From Cornus controversa (taxonomy: Eukaryota; Streptophyta; Magnoliopsida; Cornales; Cornaceae), in assembly GCA_026545225.1 (NCBI GenBank), contig CM048850.1:3410001-3474000 (forward strand): a stretch of 64,000 nt of DNA, written 5' to 3'. This document shows positions 11,395-21,700 of the stretch, piece after piece (positions within the stretch are counted from its first letter, which is position 1; every line of letters starts with the position of its first letter). A program made the position numbers and the translations under genes. The notes under the pieces were generated by a model that was not told where the DNA came from, ran no database searches, and saw only the letters and a program-made list of their open reading frames with translations.

Positions 11395-12876
11395 TGATGT
11401 GATTTCAATTCTACTTAACCACTCGCAATAGAACGAGTCCTAGTAGGACAGGGCTATATAGAGGGTGTCGAACCTCAAGGACTTGCAAGGTTGAATGGTT
11501 ATGTTACTCAGTCTTTGAATTAATTCTAAAATAATTGGAAAACAATTGTTGATGTTTGATCTTGAAATTAATTGAGAAAATTAAAGCTTTTTATAAATTG
11601 GTATTATGAAATTTAATCAGGAAGAGAAGGTCCTGGGAACTGACTTCACCACTAACCCTCTAACAATGACAATTGTACTAAATTGGGACGTTACTCTATG
11701 CATTCAGAAAAGAATGGCTACAAGCCTAATTCAATTATATCAAGGGAATTCGTTCAACATTCAATTAAGCATAACTCGTCTTCGCTTAGCATGGCCTATA
11801 CATCTGACTAATTAATGATGTTATAACCCATCTTTGCTTAGTACGAATTATCAAAAATCTAAATTGAACGATATGTGAAAACTATTGTATAACCTGTCTT
11901 AACAAAATCACAGAAGTTGAAAAGAACAAACCCTAATCATTGCAAGTTTAAATTCATTCTATAAGAACAATAATAAACGTGCAATGAATCAATACATTCA
12001 AATTGAAAGCAATAGCACAGCTATTGTTTATGTCTCGGTTATACAATCAATGCACAAAGTAATTTATTCCCAAATTAGTATACAACTTAAAACATTGAAA
12101 GACAGGTTAGGGTTATGTCACTTCCCCAGAATGGTGTTTAGCCGCTCATGATCGGATGTCCAAGCTTGAACGATGGTGAAATCCGCCATCCTCTTGTCCG
12201 TATCGTCACGAATCGCCTCTGTATTTCTCTCTGTGTTCCTCCCTCCAGAATACCCTAGTTTCCTTTGTTTCATCGTTTTTACTTTGCGAAACCAAACCAA
12301 CGGGACACCTGGCCTTCCCAAAGTGGCAAGTGCGCATAAGAAAATGGCACTTGCTCCTCACAAAGTGGCATAGGGGCCCAAAAAGTGGCAGCTGCGCAAA
12401 TAGGGTAGAAAGTTGATGAAAACGTCCGTTTTAGGAAATTTTCGTGAAATATGAAATTGTGCAGAATTGAATTTCTTTCAACTTAGAAAGAGTTTGGGTC
12501 ATTTTGACAATCGTGTACGGAGTTATGGTCTGAATATCAACACGGGTCCAGGACTTTTTAGGCCTGAATTGGCCCAATCTTCAACGCGAATGGGCCCGTG
12601 CTCCTTTCCTTCATTTACATTTATTTGTAGCCCATTTCTTCAGTCCATTTAGTTTGGATCTTCAAGATAAACATATCTCTCATGGGTCAAGCTTCCGTGA
12701 TAACTAAATGAGTACCATTTGTAGCCCGATTTCACCATTATTAATCAGAATTACCCTTCATCACCTGAAATTATAAAAAGATTAAAATTATTAAAGAAAA
12801 CATGAAATAAATGTTATTAAGACACTAATTCATATAATTTTAGGGATATTGAATATGCAATATTCATTACTTATCA
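11395..12876 (-). mobile_element. LTR of family 2 (5' LTR of element C)
   Basis: On the minus strand this LTR begins TGATAAGTAATGAATATTGC at 12876 and runs about 1.48 kb to '...attgaaatcacatca'. It is followed by atttttgg, the start of the usual gypsy leader and primer site, and then jumps straight into gag. It is clearly related along most of its length to the solo LTR at 45608-47023, though the final part differs. The matching 3' LTR of element C is not in the window. LTR families 1 and 2 are distantly similar near their 3' ends (a 'ccttgaggttcgacaccc' and 'ttcgttctattgcga' theme), which suggests one lineage. Confidence 0.72.
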
Positions 12877-13025
12877 CCCAAAAATCATGATTTGATTGAA
12901 ATTATCATTAAGGACCTGAAAATACAGAAAACACTAAAATAGAATAAAATCACAAATAATCTATTACTAAGAGAATAAAATATGCAAATTAAAATGCTAG
13001 AATACATAACATTCTACACCTATCA
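12877..13025 (-). mobile_element. Fragment of family 1 LTR
   Basis: This 149-bp piece matches the start of the family 1 LTR (minus strand start at 13025: TGATAGGTGTAGAATGTTATG). It is cut off abruptly where the family 2 LTR begins. This is the remains of a family 1 element that received element C or recombined with it. The missing part is not adjacent anywhere in the window. Confidence 0.72.
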
Positions 13026-13159
13026 AGTCGCTTCGCACCGTGCAACTCACAATAGCAAAGCCAAGGATGGAACAAAACAAGGAACTAACATAAAAGCAAG
13101 GAAACCCTATCTACTTTTCAGGCTAAACGGGTTCCTTTTTGTTACTGTCGTCGATACCT

Positions 13160-15325
13160 ACGCCTGATCGGGGAGCTCGAGACGCGTATTGGTAAGAGCA
13201 TTTTCATCCTGAGCTCGAGCGCTAAAACCAAGGGCCTCAGAAACGTCAGCTAAGACTGCTTGAGCGTCATCAAAGGCCAGATCAACGAGTACTTGCTCGA
13301 AGCAACCCTATAATCACCCCCACATTAGGAGTGATCTTGGGGTATTGATATGAATAATCGTCTACACTCATCTCCTGATCATACTCAGCTGGATTGCCCT
13401 TATAGACGAGACTTGTTGCAACAACATCTTCAAAGCATATCCTGTAAGCCAGGGCATTTTGGACCTGACACGTGTACATCCTCCTAAAGAGAAACTGAAC
13501 GACAACCTTCATTTTTTGGTTCGCTTCTAGAAGGGACTAATTAACCTCTTCTAGCTCCACCGCTCTAGCCTCGACAGCCTCTTTTTCCCTCTTTGCCTTG
13601 CCGTAGGCACAAGAATACCTCTTGGCCTTCTCTTCTTGCTCTTTTTTTTTGCCTTCTCAGTCGCCACAGTGTCCACGACTATGCCCAGGTTTTCGGACAT
13701 TCTACTATTTTCATCCTTAGCACACTTTAGTCGGGAAAATGTCGTCTCCAGCCTTCGACACACCACTATTGTTGCAAAATGACTTTGAAAACAAAAGAGA
13801 AAATAACTGGTTAATACAAAGCAGAGCAATAATATACAACATGCATATACAAAAGTTCACTTAAGTACCTTCAAAGAGCGAAGGGGAGCCATATCAAGAA
13901 GCGACTCCAAGTCAATTTCGTCCATCGCCTTCAAGTCCTTGGGGGGCCACATGCCCTGAGCAATAGCCCTACATGTATAAGCATCCTTGAAGCCAAAGTC
14001 CTCCACGGTAAGAGCGGAGCCGTTCAGTATCAAAAGTTGAGGCACCCACGGTTCCGCAGTGGATGAGCCCGCAGTCATCGGAATGATTGGCAGATGGTTG
14101 ATCAGATTCCTCAAGGCAAATGGGTTGCCAACACATGGCATAGACCCTGTAGAGGCCTCGTTCGTTCGCCCTTGCTTCTGAGCATGACCCACAACTACCT
14201 CCCCAGTGTTAGAGGACTCTATAGAGGAATTCTTCCTCTTTAAACCTACGCTGGCAGTGCTTGGTCCGGACAGAATGAAAGTACTACAGTCCTGCTCAAT
14301 TTTCTTCTTGCTCCTGAGACTAATAGTCATTGACATACTCATACTTGCTACCTCTATCACTTGTTGTGCGATAATCCTAAGATTGGTAGAAACTAATAGA
14401 TCTTTTGAACTCGACAACGCATTCCACACGCTCGATTGCAGAATCTTCACCCATCACTCCTCCTCTGTAGCCAGAATAACGAACCTATCCTCTGCCAAAG
14501 TCAAGAGCATAAATGATCATAAAAAGAAGGCAGAAACCAGTTCAAAAAAAAAAAGGAAATTAAAAAACATGTACCTAGATTCGTAAATTTTTTAGGAATA
14601 GGGTACTTGTCTGACAAAGGCACTTTCCAATTTTTCTCAACTACGACTAACTTTCCTTTCCAGCTTTTGTCAGATGTAGGCTTCTTAGAACAAATCACCC
14701 TATGAGGTTTAGGGAACAAATGGTACCGACTCCTCTTGTCTTTAATCCTAGCAGTCCTATTACACACCATTAGGTCATTGAAGTCCAGGCTAAGAGACCT
14801 CGTATAATTCAACACGAGTAAAGAGAACACCACCCTAAAAAAGTTAGGGTTAACCTGCACAGAGGCTCATCCAAGAGTGTTCAGAACAAGATGGTAAAAA
14901 GGATGAAGGGGAAAATGAAGAGCCGGAAAGTGACTGACCAAAAGAAGTACCTCATCTTTGTTCACACCCTCACCCGAGCGAAAATTATACTGAGCGGGGT
15001 AAGGTTTGAGCGAAACATCTGGAGGAACTTCATGATCCCTCCGCAACCTCTCAAGATCAAAATCAGACCTTTCAAAATCAAAAGCGTTTGGGTCCTCGGG
15101 TCTCAAACTCCTGAGCTTATCTATAGCCCTAGAAAAAACCTCTCTAGACGTGCTATCCTCGCCCGCAAGAAACCTGACCCCAACAGTTCGCGCAACCTTA
15201 GCGACCTCCTGACCACACTCATCTACTACATCACCAATGATCTCCACACTCTCATCATCCTCGAAACTACTACAAGTATCGCCACTAGTCTCCCCGCTAG
15301 TCGATGCGCTCTCTTCCCCACTCAT
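13160..15325 (-). pseudogene. Antisense extra ORF of Tat-like gypsy element (PF04195-type), spliced, broken
   Basis: The minus-strand ORF starts MSGEESASTSGETSGD with an acidic Ser/Glu-rich N-terminus. It continues through SLKPYPAQYNFRSGE and LHFPLHPFYHLVLNTLG, then VNPNFFRVVFSLLVLNY and RYHLFPKPHRV...SWKGKLVVV. This order resembles the 'putative gypsy type transposon' family (Pfam PF04195). An intron fits 14574-14492 (GT-AG), keeping frame into KILQSSVWNALSSSKDL. A second possible donor is at 13868, followed by a Lys-rich coiled segment (RRLETTFSRLK). In-frame TGA codons at 14869-14867 and 14456-14454 break the frame, and the phase of the last exon does not fit. The ORF is antisense to the flanking LTR (15610-16071, +). 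That is the arrangement known for extra ORFs between pol and the 3' LTR of Tat-lineage elements. Its function is unknown. Confidence 0.6.
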
Positions 15326-15585
15326 ATTGAAACGCGATCACAACAAAACGAAGAAGAAGATTGTGAAAAGAGACTGACCTCGACGAAGACACTGAAACAC
15401 CAACGACGACCAAAACCCTTTGATGACAATGATGAAATTTGTTGTTGCACAATGAAAGAGAGACCCTTCACATCACGTCTTAAATAGACAGCTCAGTGCA
15501 CCACTCCCAAAAAGTGAACTCAAGGGGCATGCCCACTTGGACACGAAGTAAGGCATCAATTCCCTCCAATTCGTTCCTCTTCAGG

Positions 15586-15609
15586 AAGTGAACGGAATTG
15601 AGGGCAAAG
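15586..15609 (+). other. Polypurine tract of Tat-like element
   Basis: The purine-rich run gaagtgaacggaattgaggg, then caaag, lies directly before the TGTAGACCC start of the LTR. This marks the LTR as the 3' one of a plus-strand element. Confidence 0.5.
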
Positions 15610-16071
15610 TGTAGACCCGTGTGGACCCGTTAGGCCGAAATAGTTGATCCACCAACACATGACATATGATAAGCTAGGCAAGTTGGCTTAACACAGAAGA
15701 TAAAGTCAAACCCAACAAAAGATCTAACGAGAAACCCACTTCCTGCTTAACCAAATAAGGCCCGCCAAGATCTCAAACAAAATAATGATTACACAAGCCC
15801 ACTTGGCACAGAAAAGGACAAAGCCCATGAAGATATTTGGGATGGACGATGAGGATAAGCCGAAGAGGAGAACCAAGACTTGAGAGGTGAATGAGGGCTA
15901 TATAAGGACCAAAGAAAAGAGAGAGGTGAGAATTTTTTTCTTTCTGTTTTTTGACATGTAAAACAATATTGTGCGAAATAAAAGAAGTATGTTTTTGATA
16001 TATTTGAATTCGCAAGAAATTGTCTATTGAGTGAGAGCTTGAATCTCAGTAGAAGAATTTAAGTGTCTACA
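15610..16071 (+). mobile_element. 3' LTR of Tat-like gypsy element (462 bp)
   Basis: It starts TGTAGACCCGTGTGGACCC and ends AAGTGTCTACA, giving TG...CA with short inverted ends TGTAGAC/GTCTACA. A TATA-like ctatataaggac near 15898 followed by a GA-rich stretch supports plus orientation. The 5-bp flanks (caaag before, ctgac after) do not match, as expected for a 3' LTR whose other half is lost. The 5' part of the element was removed or displaced by the family 1 fragment at 13025. Confidence 0.65.
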
Positions 16072-17300
16072 CTGACCCTTCTGGTCTTTTCTTGCTATTC
16101 TTGTATTCACTTATTTTCCTGGAAAATTATGTTTTCTTGAGCCTTTGAATTGGTAAGATCTGTAAAACACCCTGAATAGTGAATCAAAGTTTGCTGATTT
16201 CTTAGTCATATAGATTGCCCATTTACACTTCATCGGTGATGATTGATTAAATTCATCGTTTCTTGCATCGTTTTACTTGTTTATGCGTTGTTGATCTTCA
16301 ACACTTTATTGCACTTGAAAAACTCTTTGTATTCTAAGATAGTTGAAGAAAAGTTTTAGTTTTCTGGTAAAAGAAAAAAAAAAGTTTCTGCTTTTCTTAA
16401 CAACAGACCACCTAATTAGAATTAATGTCGAAAATTGAGTGAAACAATTGGATCGATCCGTTGAGGCAATTAAAATTTTCCATCATCTATGCCCCAATGA
16501 ATCTCTGGAATCTCTTGACAATGTTCTTGTGGAACTTTAGAAGGTAAAAGGACCAGTTGTATTTAACACATATCTTCTATGAAATTACTAGATTTTTTAT
16601 GTTCAGTATAGCATGCATTAGCAATAAGTCTGGATATAAATAATTTTATTTTGGGCATTTATGTGAATATATGTATGAATTTAGTCAATTTTCTCTACAA
16701 GGCAAAGCAACAGTCCTTTTGAAAACCCATATATTTTGTTTTCCATTGTATGCAAATTACTAGATTTTTTATATTCAGTATAGATTATCAACAAATCTAG
16801 ATACAAGTAATTTCATTTTGGGTATTTATGCGGATACGTGAGTGAATTTATCTTTGAGACTGAACCTTCATTCGACTGAACCATTGTTTCTGGACTGAAT
16901 CATACATATGATTCGACCCCAGGACTGAACCTTGCACTACATAATTAATTTACAAAAGCCTTTGAAATTGTACCATAGGGACTTAAAATAAATGAAGGAC
17001 TGAACCGCAAAAATTTTAGTGTGTAAACAGAGTTCTCTAATTATGAAAAAAAAATTGATTTCACATTTATATTTATACTGTTAATTACATAAACTCACCA
17101 AATATTTGAGAAATGTACATTCAAACTTACTTTAGTTAAAATAAGTTTATTGAGTATTCCACAAATTTCATATTTATAGAAATTCCAACAATTGAAAAAC
17201 TCTATTTCACAATATTTTAAGAAAATATTTCCCTCTCTTGGTCCTTGATTGGCCAACAATAAGTTTTAGCCGACAAGCTTGGGCCCAACTTGAAGAAAAG
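16072..17300. other. AT-rich intergenic sequence
   Basis: No gene is seen. Besides the direct duplication at 16570-16860, there is a cluster of 'gactgaacc' phrases at about 16858-17005 (five near copies, irregularly spaced) of unknown meaning. Confidence 0.55.
16570..16860 (+). repeat. Diverged direct duplication of about 110 bp
   Basis: The phrase 'aattactagattttttat(g/a)ttcagtata', then 'gata(t/c)aa(a/g)taattt(t/c)attttggg(c/t)atttatg' and 'tgaattta', occurs at about 16580-16690 and again at 16755-16855. It is an old tandem or dispersed duplication without recognisable coding content. Confidence 0.6.
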
Positions 17301-17778
17301 TAGGGCTGCAAACGAGTCAAGCCGTTCACGAACAGCTCGGGCTCGGCTCACGTTCGTTTATTTAATAAATGAGCCAAACTCAAACGAAATTATGAAGCTC
17401 GATTTGTAAATGAGCCGAGTCTGAACAATCCTAGACTCGATTCGTTTGTTCGCGAATATGATACAAACATAATTCGATAATATATTCACCAGATTGATTA
17501 CAAAACATGTATATATATATAACAAGCATATGACTTCAGCCCAGCCCAACCAAATCAATAAAATGGATTACCAAACCTTTTTAAAAGTAAAATGGACCAA
17601 GTTGCCAAGAGAATTAACATAGATCAAACCTAAACCCATGTTCTAAAAGCCCATCTATATATATATATTATTTAGCTACTCAATTACTCTCAAACCTAGC
17701 CGTACGGCCCGCACTCCCTCTCTCTAAATCCTAAGTCCCAACTCGCGAGTCACGACCGCCGATCTGTATTTTGTGTTT

Positions 17779-17823
<45 letters not shown>

Positions 17824-18148
17824 GCATGGGAGGATGGTGACGATGGCTTTGGTGAGATCGGAATAGTGGCTTTGACGAGATCGGTGATTTTTCAGGTATT
17901 TTTACTTTTATAATTTTGTATGAAATTTCTTTTGATGGAAATTTATTTTTAGACAGATATGTGCATTGTGTATGCGTGTGTGTAATATGTGTATGATAGA
18001 TCTGTGCACGTGTGTGTTTTGTGTGTGAAATATCTGAGCCGAGCTCGAACACTTGAGGTTGGAGCTCAATTCGAGCTCGAACACCAACATAAAATGTCAA
18101 GCCGAGCTCAAACATGCCACTACTCGGCTCGGCTCAATTGCAGCCCTA
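17301..18148. mobile_element. Non-autonomous hAT element (848 bp)
   Basis: Terminal inverted repeats TAGGGCTGCAA (17301-17311) and TTGCAGCCCTA (18138-18148) bound the element. A perfect 8-bp target duplication, AAGAAAAG, lies at 17293-17300 and 18149-18156, diagnostic of the hAT superfamily. Both ends are rich in 'gagccgagctcga' themes, giving subterminal inverted complementarity. There is no transposase. It includes a (CT)n microsatellite at 17780-17821. A relative with the same terminus lies at 21501. Confidence 0.93.
17780..17821. repeat. (CT)n microsatellite
   Basis: An uninterrupted run of about 21 CT dinucleotides inside the hAT element. Likely to vary in length between individuals. 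Confidence 0.95.
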
Positions 18149-18156
18149 AAGAAAAG

Positions 18157-18759
18157 TATCGAACATACATGACAAGATGCTCTTGTACAGAACATACATG
18201 TCCTCGGGCTGATTTAATTACCACCCATCTAGGGCTTTCGCTGACGTTTTCTCTATTATACCTGCACATGTATGTGTATATATAAAAATAATGATTTTAT
18301 AACTTCTGAATTATTATTATTATTATTTTTTGTTTTATTCTTTTTTGCAGGCGAAAGCAAATAAGGGGAGATCTCTGAATGATTCTAGCAAGCAAGCAAG
18401 CAGGTGGTTATCTAAATTATCTTCAGCTTATCTGAATTTGTATTGATAGGGCATAAAGTTTCTCTTTTGATTACCAAAAAATAAGAAAGTCTCTTTTTTA
18501 GAACAGAGAAGGTAATTTGCTTAATCACGGAATTGATAAAAATAAATTATTACAACAATCATTATAAATACTTTATACATATATCACCTGCATCTCTGCT
18601 TCATGTCATTGTGATGTGATTTCTCTCCTATTTTGTTAGGGTTTTTATTTACTGTGATTTGGTACAAGTTTATAGTCTTCAGCTTATATGTGATTGTTGT
18701 TCTGAAGCTACTTTGCAGCCGACTGAACAAGGAACGGCATAGACAAAGGTATCATTAAA
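18157..18759 (+). promoter_or_regulatory. Upstream/5' leader region of the F-box gene
   Basis: No coding sequence is seen. Two candidate intron acceptors after T-rich tracts (tttttttgcag near 18350 and ctactttgcag near 18717), plus a possible donor (caag|caggt) near 18400, suggest one or more 5' UTR exons ending just before the ATG at 18760. A hAT element ends at 18148, so the promoter is either short or overlaps that element. The transcription start cannot be fixed from sequence. Confidence 0.4.
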
Positions 18760-21700
18760 ATGAGGAAGATGGCGCGGTGTCCCTATTCTTCTAAGCAACA
18801 GAAGGTGAGTTCTATTCCAAACGCCCGCAAAAATTGACTCTTGTTAGAAAAAATTAATTCTTGTCAAGATTTTTATTTTCTTTTTAAGTTCATATTTCAT
18901 CTGTAACTGTCGAGCTTTTAACTCAACTGCTATCAACTCCTCCTCCCCATATGGGAGGTTGAAGTTCCAGTCCTAACTCCCAACAATGGGCATATTTTTT
19001 ATGCAATGTGTTATAAAATTGAATGAAAATTTTAGAAGTTGGATTTTAAGTGCTGAAGTTTGTAAATGATAGTCAAAAGCTTTTGATATCTTTTTTGAAT
19101 GTTTAGTTATCGGTGAAGTTACTGTACATAAAACACTTGATCCATTCAGAATTAAGTGTTGCATTGAGTTATTAAACATACAAGAATAAAATTCATTGCT
19201 TACATAATCAACGGTAAACTCTTATGATGTTCTTTTGTTTATTGTTAATGTGGTGGCTATAAAAAATTTGACAAAATAGTACTCTTTATTTTTTTTTCTA
19301 AAGTTTTAAAAAATGTCTTCTTTTTATTTTTTTATTTTTTCATGAATACTCATTATTCTCCGTATTTATTGGAACTTTTTTTTGTATTGTTTGTTTTTCC
19401 CCAATCGTGACGTGATATATGTGTGGTGTTCTTTATAATTTGTAGTAGAGTTTAGTTTCCATTATTTTTGTTGATGATGTTTCTTTTTCTTTTGTTTACT
19501 ATTTGTTTGGATGTTCAGAGAAAAGAGCATGTGAAAGATCGAATTGTTCAGAAAAAAGAGCATGTGAAGGATAAAATTAGTCGATTGCCAGATGAAATCC
19601 TCATTGTCATCCTGTCTCTTTTGACGCTTAAGGAAGCAGCATGTACTAGTATTCTCTCATGCAGATGGAGATATTTATGGAGATATATAACTGGTAGTTT
19701 GAACTTCGATTCAAAGACATTACGAGCCCCTGCAGATGGTACTTCGTCATCTGAACTCAAGAAGCTTACATATGTAAGTTGGGTGAATGAAGTCTTGAAA
19801 TTGCATTGCGGCACCCGTATAGACGAAATGAGAATTTCTTTTGATTTTGAAGGCCACTACCCTCGTGATGTTAGTGATTGGATTAAGTTTGCAGTGGAAA
19901 AGGGTGTTCAAAGGTTTGAATTGGTTGTGGCATCTGACATTTTCCCCAATTTTTATCAATCATACGATTTTCCAAGCTTGGAAAAGTTCAAATTCTTATT
20001 GAGTTCAAACTCTGTGAAGTCCAGGACTTTATATGGTCATCAGGTGTCACAGACTATTGGTTTTGCTGGCTTTTGTTCCCTAACAGCCCTTCGTTTGGTT
20101 GGTGTTAATATCACGGAGGAGGTGCTTGAGTATTTCCTATCCAACTGTCCGTTTCTTGAACGGTTATGTGTTGCGGGTTCAACATGTCTAGTGAATCTAA
20201 AAATTGCTGGCCCATCACTTAAGTTGAAGTCCTTAGAGATATCTCGCTGCCAGTATTTGGAAAATCTGGAAATTTCTGCAATAAATCTTGTTTCATTCAA
20301 ATACATCGGACAGGATATAAATGTGCCTTTTAGAAACGTACCTCTTCTCTCTGAGCTATCTATTGGGAGAGAATATTGTTCATCATTTGTTTCTGGATCC
20401 TGCAAGCATTCCAACTATATTCCTCAAATAGAAAAGCTCGTGTTAGATTTGTCTTTTGAGGTTAGAATACACGATTATTTCTTGATTGAATGATTTTCTT
20501 TTCTTCTTTTTCAATACATGAATATGTTATTGTTGTTGTTGTAAACATTATCAACTTGTGCTTGCTTTTGTTTAGGACTTTATTAGGTTCCCCATGTATT
20601 TCCGGGAGTTATATAATCTCAAGCAAGTGGAATTGTTTATAGAAGGAAATACATATGGCGACCTTCTTCGCTTCACTTCTGTGATCAAGGCATCCCCTAA
20701 TTTGTCTAAGTTTTCTCTTCAGGTAAGTATCCTTGCGTTGTAGTTTAAGGTGTGTTTGCTGATGGAAGTATTATTATTTATTATGTGTTTTTTTTAATAT
20801 TTCGTTAATGAATTTAAATATAGACTTTAAATGTATAGAGATAAGAAGAAGAGAGGGAGAGGTGAAAGCAGAGAGAGACATGATAGAATATAAGATCTTT
20901 GTTTAAGAGACTGAGGAGGTGAAAGGGACCATCAGTCTGCCACTCTGGCCTCTGCTAGTAAATTCCCATCTACAACTTAAAAGAGCAAACAAATCGAACT
21001 TGATTTCTTACTAAAATTTTTTTTGCACCCAAATTAAATTTAAAGAACAAGTTGAAGATGAAGAAGATAATAGTTGAAAGTAATGCATTCCTCAAATTTT
21101 CCATTCCAAATAAACCTTTAATTTTGAGAACTTTTTGGGTTTGTGCTTACATGTTTTGAGTAACATGAGTGACACTTTGATTATATAAGTTTTTGCATGA
21201 AAATCATTACCTTTCTCAGATTTTAGTTTATATTGTCAAGGGGGAAAACTTTTATTACAACATGAGGTTTGTTAAATTTTCATGATTGTTTAATTTTTAT
21301 CTTAAAATTATATTTGTGATTGTGAAATTCTTCTCATAACTTATAATGCAATATCATATAAATGTATTTGTGTTTATAATCAATAGAATATAACTCATTT
21401 TTAAGAGTGTGTCAAATGATTGTAATTCTATAATAGTTTAGGTCTGGAATATGGTACATTCTTTATACAGCTTAATTTGGAAATTCAAGCTTTCGACATC
21501 TAAGGCTGCAAACGAGCTAAGTTTTCAACGAGCTACTCGAGCTCAGTTCGTGATCGTTTATTTACTAAACGAACCGAGCCCAAACAAAATTATTATGTTC
21601 GTTTATTAAACGAACCAATCTCAAACATAGCCATGATCGGCTCGTTTGTTCACGACATGGTCGTGAACAAGCTCGTTTAATTGTTCGTTTAAAGCTTATT

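Noticed and set aside
14891-15487. 198-codon plus-strand frame
   Set aside because: It is the shadow of the better-supported minus-strand PF04195-type ORF. Its composition is Lys/Thr-rich, it has no motif, and it ends at random.
15605-16076. The LTR at 15610 as a solo LTR
   Set aside because: Flanks caaag and ctgac do not match, and a polypurine tract precedes it. A 3' LTR explains it better.
19468-19518. ATG at 19468 as the start of the F-box protein
   Set aside because: The extra N-terminus is a T-rich, hydrophobic translation typical of the 3' part of an intron, and a clean phase-0 exon with ATG at 18760 and a GT donor at 18805 fits better.
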